Shown in pieces: positions 7,471 through 10,575 of a stretch of DNA of 10,575 nt. The notes beneath the pieces were generated by a model, which worked only from the letters and a program-made list of their open reading frames with translations, was not told the origin of the DNA and did no database searches. The DNA lies in contig JALKBU010001475.1 in NCBI GenBank assembly GCA_023091735.1, forward strand, positions 1 through 10,575. The letters run 5' to 3'. Origin of the DNA: Trichomonas tenax (Eukaryota > Parabasalia > Trichomonadida > Trichomonadidae). Position numbers and translations under genes: made by a program. Position 1 is the stretch's first letter, and each line of letters starts with the position of its first letter.

Positions 7471-7735
7471 AAAGATGCTCCAAAACTTATTAAGGAAATA
7501 ATTAAATATAAGAGTTTCTACAATCAAATTAAAGAAAATCATCTAGAACAAGAAGTTCCGGATAATATCGCCAATGAAATATTTGAGAAATTATTTACAT
7601 ACAGTTGTTATTTTAGAAGATGCCACAAATACTAAGGCAATTTCTGAACAAACATCTATATTTAATGATCTTATGACCAAATGCCGTCATATACAATTTT
7701 CATTTTTCGTATTAATACAATTACATGGTAAATAA
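7463..7735 (+). pseudogene. Remnant of a Maverick packaging ATPase (FtsK/HerA, A32-like)
   Basis: Two frames are needed. In the first (to about 7603) a helical, Lys/Glu/Ile-rich stretch runs through PDNIANEIFEKLF. In the second (7604-7735) comes VVILEDAT, which looks like a Walker B strand (hydrophobic run followed by acidic residues). It is followed by FNDLMTKCRH and FVLIQ, resembling the RH-then-Q pattern of the sensor region in A32-like packaging ATPases. The Walker A half is absent, cut off at the junction with the surface-protein remnant, and the frame ends at TAA 7733-7735. So this is a central fragment with a missing front, one frame change and a missing end. Intact versions pump the element's DNA into capsids. 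Identification rests on a few motifs and on the neighbouring integrase, so it is moderate. Confidence 0.48.
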
Positions 7736-7740
7736 TACAT

Positions 7741-7940
7741 TTATTAAATAGCATTGACAAAGAGATAAAATACAATCAGATCCAGAACTAAGAAGTTCTA
7801 AACAATCATATCCATTTATTATAAACTTATATGGATTAGAAAGATTAAATTATACACCTAATATAAATGTTAAATCTATTGACGGTAATGTAATAAATAA
7901 ATTAGGTAAAAGAAAACGTAGAGTATGGAGTAATGTTTAA
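7741..7940 (+). pseudogene. C-terminal piece of an unidentified Maverick gene
   Basis: An open stretch ends at TAA 7938-7940, readable back to about 7782. An adjoining stretch in another frame (7750-7790) seems to continue it upstream, so one frame change is likely. The protein end has a hydrophobic segment (PFIINLYGLERLNY) and a basic finish (KRKRR). It stops only 11 nt before the next ATG, as expected in a compact element. I do not recognise the family; a structural or processing protein of the element is possible. Confidence 0.4.
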
Positions 7941-7951
7941 TTTTAATATAA

Positions 7952-8311
7952 ATGTCTTCAGATAGTAGTAGAGTAAGTGCACCAGATTCATCTAGAGCAA
8001 TATCACCAATGAATTATAATAATTCACCATATCATTCAATTAAAAATATAAATCTACATCCATGGTATAGTAATCTTAATAAATATCTAATTGGTGGATT
8101 CTTAGGTATTGGAAGTGTTATGAGTTATAATTATTTGAAAAATAAATTTAGTAATCCTTATATTAATAAACCATCTACAGATTTAGTAATGTATCAATAT
8201 AAACCAACACCTGTTAATTATGTTAAGAGAAATTGAGATGTTGTTAATTATAAACCAACACCAAATCCAACACCACATAGTAATAATTCAAGAAAACTAT
8301 TTAGGAAATAA
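7952..8311 (+). pseudogene. Small Maverick membrane protein, interrupted by one stop
   Basis: ATG 7952 opens a frame of 94 codons to TGA 8234-8236. The same frame then stays open for 24 more codons to TAA 8309-8311, with matching composition, so the natural protein was probably about 119 residues. The N-terminus is Ser-rich. One hydrophobic Gly/Ile/Leu span occurs near residues 46-63, and a YKPTP motif occurs on both sides of the TGA. That repetition supports the view that the stop is a mutation and not the real end. The extended reading overlaps the end of the convergent integrase by 11 nt. No family is recognised. The short form could still be made as it stands. Confidence 0.5.
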
Positions 8312-8875
8312 AACGTTTTACTCTATTAGGTATTGTTTTATTTTTCCAAAACTTTAATTCCATAATTCCTAAACGTGTTGGTCTATTTTCACGTAAGTTT
8401 CTATACGGTATAATATCAATAACACCACCATCATATTCAACTTTATATTTATCTTTACGTTCATCATATGATATGAACTATCTTGATCTGATGTTAATGT
8501 TTTAGGTTTATATTCATTTATAAACTTCATTAATACTTCAATCACATCATTCTTATTTTTATTTTTCATAGTATAAGCATATGCTTTACGAGAATTAATA
8601 TTAATGAATATTAAGAAGTATGGTGTATTAGATGATTTACTTTGTATTAATGTATCGATTTGATAACTATCAGGTGTATTAGAATATAATGATAAATAGT
8701 ATTGTTTAGTATTAATATTATTTTTATCGTGATCTATATTATTTAGAAATGTTCTAATATCTTTAGATTTAAAACCTTTATCTTTAGCCACACTATATAA
8801 TTTCTTAAAGCTTTTCCATTAATATTTATTATATAAATCTTGAAGTGATATTAAATACTTTGATAAAAATAAAAT
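8301..8875 (-). pseudogene. Maverick retroviral-type integrase (rve), internally deleted
   Basis: The gene reads right to left. A helical N-terminal part (SKYLISLQDLYNKY) meets TAA at 8821-8819, then continues in the same frame through a Lys-rich helix region to the catalytic core. YQIDTL supplies the first Asp (8656-8654). A strand FLIFININSRKAYAY follows, then TLTSDQDSSY with the second Asp (8488-8486). Immediately afterwards the frame changes and the sequence jumps to the C-terminal SH3-like region: DKYKVEYDGG, PYRNLR and NRPTRLG, ending at TAA 8303-8301. The stretch that should carry the catalytic Glu and the linker is missing, roughly 300 bases by comparison with normal rve spacing. The junction near 8462-8476 contains a doubled CATAT. 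No ATG is seen in frame at the front. An intact enzyme joins element ends to host DNA; this copy cannot. Domain calls are by motif. Confidence 0.7.
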
Positions 8876-8892
8876 AGTTATATATCATAATA

Positions 8893-9333
8893 TTATTCTT
8901 CGAATTGTGTACTAATATTAATATTTAATGTTTCAATTTTTGGTAATACAATATTCATAATATTATTATTAACAATTGTTAGTTTATGATTATAATATTT
9001 AAATTGTTTATCACCAGTATCCATAATATTAACATTAGTTAGATCAACATTAATAGCAAAGAAATTAGAATTGTTACATCTAATAATATTAGTATATGTA
9101 ACATTAATATTAATCTTAATACGATTTAAATCAAATATTCTAGATAATTCTTCATTAGTATATTTCTTACCATCAATAATAAATGCTATAGGATTAACAC
9201 TATACCCAAATTTATTTTCTTTAATATATTTAGAGAATATAATTGTTAAACGTTTAGAATTTTTAAATTCAGATATAACTTATGTAGCAATACTATTAAC
9301 ACTAAAATACTTTACTTGATTTTCACTGGACAT
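8893..9333 (-). pseudogene. 146-residue Maverick protein of unknown function with an early stop
   Basis: ATG at 9333-9331 is followed after 17 codons by TAA (9282-9280). The same frame then remains open for 128 further codons to TAA 8895-8893. The downstream reading is Asn/Ile-rich with alternating hydrophobic residues (INVTYTNIIR, NFFAINVDLTNVNI, KLTIVNNNI), which suggests a beta-sheet protein. No membrane span or catalytic motif is visible. It lies between the KilA-N gene and the integrase on the same strand, with its stop about 20 bases before the integrase frame, as in a compact gene block. It could be a minor structural protein of the element, but that is a guess. The plus-strand open frame covering 9071-9319 is its shadow. 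Confidence 0.5.
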
Positions 9334-9380
9334 CTTTGTTAGAGAAAAAAAAATTTGATTTTTTTAATAACTAGATAAAC

Positions 9381-9420
9381 GCGAACACATAATTCGCAGT
9401 CAAAAATAATATTATTTTTG
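9381..9420. repeat. Two adjacent inverted repeats between Maverick genes
   Basis: GCGAA (9381-9385) and TTCGC (9393-9397) form a 5-bp stem around a 7-nt loop. Four bases later, 9401-9420 is a perfect 20-bp palindrome whose half-site is CAAAAATAAT. They sit between the end of the KilA-N frame (9444) and the start of the 146-residue gene (9333) on the minus strand. They could serve as a 3'-end or promoter element there. Confidence 0.6.
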
Positions 9421-9443
9421 CCAAATAAAATTAAATATTATAT

Positions 9444-10295
9444 TTAATCTCTAAATGTATTTATCATATTATCGATATCACTAAGAATATTATTTAGATC
9501 AGATTTATTAATTTCTTTTGTAGTATATTTAGGTTTGTAATGTTTATTATAATTCTGAATAATTGGTTTAATATTTTTAGCTGTACTCATATTAATTGGT
9601 AATTCCTCATAACACCTTATATAATGTTTTCCATCATATATTTCTTTAATATCTTTCATCTTTTTAATCGAATCATAACAGCAACGTGTATAACTTAATG
9701 CTATTTTATTTTCATCAATATCTTTTCACCACAACATTAAGATATAATCCTTTTTATGATTATTTGGGACAGAACGTTCAATATGATGATTAATAATCTT
9801 ATCTTTATTATTTAATTATTTTAATTCATTATTTTTATTTTCTAATTTGTTACGTTCATTAGAATATAATTTATCTAATAACTTATAAATATAAATACTA
9901 TATTTACTTGAACACCATCTAGCAATATCGTTCACTAATAATTTATGAACATATATGCCATGTAAACCATTCGGCAAATCAACACGTTTTTCTATGATAT
10001 TTGCGACGAGGGGAATTCTCCCAGTCGATTTTTCTAGTGCGGAAATTCCTGCACTGACGGTGAACTCAGATAAAAGTTCTTTTGTACCTTTATTCTTAAA
10101 CCAATCTTTTGGTGGCTTATTAGAATTACATGATTTAATAATACTTTTCATTTGATATATATCATCATTAATGCTATGGATTAATCTTAACTTTTTATTA
10201 TATTGAACAAATTCATAATCCTGGTTAATTGGTTCTCTAATCATTTGATTCATCATTTGTTTTAATATAGGATTAAAAATATGTTTTTTTTTCAT
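9444..10295 (-). pseudogene. KilA-N domain protein of the Maverick, with two in-frame stops
   Basis: A single frame of 284 codons from ATG 10295-10293 to a stop at 9446-9444 is interrupted only by TAA (9818-9816, codon 160) and TGA (9728-9726, codon 190). The first 159 residues contain a KilA-N domain: KDWFKNKGTKELL (63-75), then GLHGIYVHKLLVNDIARWCS (110-129) and a following helix. This matches the family's W-F-x-N-K-x-T-K-E-L and G-x-Y-V-H-x-x-L-V-x-x-I-A-x-W-C-S patterns. KilA-N is a DNA-binding domain common in large DNA viruses, phages and related mobile elements. The part after the stops has two Cys/Tyr-containing segments resembling C-terminal domains of viral KilA-N/Bro-type proteins, though this is uncertain. 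The truncated 159-residue form would keep the whole DNA-binding domain, so residual function is possible. A role as regulator of element genes is inferred. Confidence 0.75.
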
Positions 10296-10575
10296 AACTT
10301 ATAAAAAATAAAAATTTAAATTTAATAAAGTAATTCCACAATTTTATTTTTGATGTAGAATAAAAATTTTTATTATGCGCGAATAGGGACTGGGACAAAA
10401 TAGAACAACGTGCTTTTCTGACATGTAACTTATTTTTGATATGTAACATCAGAATGTCAAAATAAAGGAAAGTGACGTGTTTGCGCGGGAAAAAATGGAA
10501 AAGTGTCAATAGGTTGAAATGGATTGAACTCAATGTTGGAAGCCAAAGAAGACTTCATTATGAGTAGTTGTGGCC
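10296..10575. other. Right flank of the Maverick genes, no gene seen
   Basis: AT-rich DNA upstream of the KilA-N gene. It includes a 16-bp palindrome with half-site AATAAAAA (10359-10374), two ATGTAAC copies 18 bases apart (10423 and 10441) and a composite repeat at 10469-10510. From about 10376 the base composition becomes less AT-rich, which may mark the element edge or a terminal repeat. The minus-strand open frame 10273-10533 shows no recognisable protein. Confidence 0.45.
10469..10510 (+). repeat. Second copy of the AAAGTGAC / GC-box composite repeat
   Basis: AAAGTGAC (10469-10476) is followed by TTTGCGCGGG (10480-10489), an A-run and AAAAGTGTCAAT (10499-10510). The order mirrors 207-242 at the other end of the window: AAAAGTGAC, then TTTGC with a GC box, an A-run and AAAAGTGACAAT. 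TTTGCGCGGG is also the exact reverse complement of CCCGCGCAAA at 222-231. Confidence 0.5.

Larger units (their letters stand above)
7463..10310. mobile_element. Decayed end portion of a Maverick (Polinton) element
   Basis: Five or six gene remnants sit tightly packed in very AT-rich DNA: a packaging-ATPase piece, an unidentified tail, a small membrane protein, a retroviral-type integrase, a 146-residue protein and a KilA-N protein. An integrase together with a packaging ATPase is the hallmark of Mavericks, which are abundant in the T. vaginalis genome. The two transcription directions converge at 8301-8311. DNA polymerase B, protease and capsid genes are not in this window. No terminal inverted repeat is recognisable at the left junction; the right boundary after 10295 is uncertain. 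All genes are interrupted. Confidence 0.72.

Noticed and set aside
7246..7635. A single 129-codon plus-strand protein with a hydrophobic N-terminus
   Set aside because: Its first part is the antisense of the surface-protein TM and tail, and only the second part reads as ATPase. It is a chimera produced by the junction.
8369..8791. Integrase as a 140-codon gene starting at GTG 8791
   Set aside because: Coding resemblance continues upstream in the same frame to about 8875 and is only broken by a stop at 8821-8819. The last 25 residues are out of frame after the internal deletion.
9071..9319. Plus-strand 82-codon open frame rich in Leu/Ile
   Set aside because: It lies opposite the 146-residue minus-strand gene and only reflects AT-rich coding.
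8234..9818. A variant genetic code reading TGA/TAA as sense
   Set aside because: Both TAA and TGA would have to be recoded, while the intact housekeeping genes use TAA as a normal terminator, as expected for a parabasalid. Decay is simpler.
10273..10533. Minus-strand 86-codon open frame at the right end
   Set aside because: Phe/Leu/Lys-rich reading of AT-rich DNA, overlapping the KilA-N start and the flanking repeat. No domain.
1..10575. CRISPR array, rRNA or bacterial-type operons
   Set aside because: No regularly spaced repeats, no rRNA-like conserved stretches, and the gene content is eukaryotic.

Overview
The window looks like nuclear DNA of a parabasalid protist, most likely Trichomonas vaginalis or a close relative. 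Three things support this. (1) An initiator-type element (TCAYTWYTCA) lies 13 nt before a start codon, and one gene's stop codon overlaps a UAAA poly(A) signal. (2) The gene families are typical of that genome: a multi-membrane PAS/cyclase-type receptor, a surface-protein tail with a TM segment and short cytoplasmic end, and Maverick/Polinton genes. (3) No introns are visible and the spacers are very AT-rich. Species assignment is an inference.

Left part (1-3766). Positions 1-323 hold a short unrecognised open stretch followed by a cluster of AAAAGTGAC-type repeats. The first intact gene (794-2053) encodes an FG-repeat nucleoporin. Its C-terminal half carries a segment matching the Nup98 GLEBS motif, the docking site for Rae1/Gle2. 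About 1.7 kb of apparently non-coding DNA follows.

Middle (3767-7470). A decayed gene of the large trichomonad transmembrane PAS/nucleotidyl-cyclase family (about 3804-5618) has a preserved initiator, no ATG, two in-frame stops and two frame changes, and shows no cyclase domain. The second intact gene (5845-7107) encodes a TCF25/Rqc1-family protein of ribosome-associated quality control. Convergent with it, 53 nt away, is the orphaned C-terminus (stalk, membrane anchor, tail) of a surface protein on the minus strand.

Right part (about 7463-10310). This is a decayed end of a Maverick (Polinton). On the plus strand are a packaging-ATPase remnant, the tail of an unidentified gene and a small membrane protein. 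They converge on a minus-strand block that reads, in transcription order, KilA-N protein, a 146-residue protein and the retroviral-type integrase. Every one of these is broken: in-frame stops in four, frame changes in the ATPase remnant and integrase, and a large deletion in the integrase. The element meets the surface-protein tail without a recognisable terminal repeat, so the junction is probably a rearrangement rather than a clean insertion.

Only two genes in the window look functional, the nucleoporin and the TCF25/Rqc1 homologue. They are housekeeping genes with no evident link to each other or to the decayed genes around them. I did not find a convincing undescribed system. The most informative observations are the minimal GLEBS-FG nucleoporin with WG motifs, the composite repeat shared by both window ends, and the collinear decay of the Maverick block.
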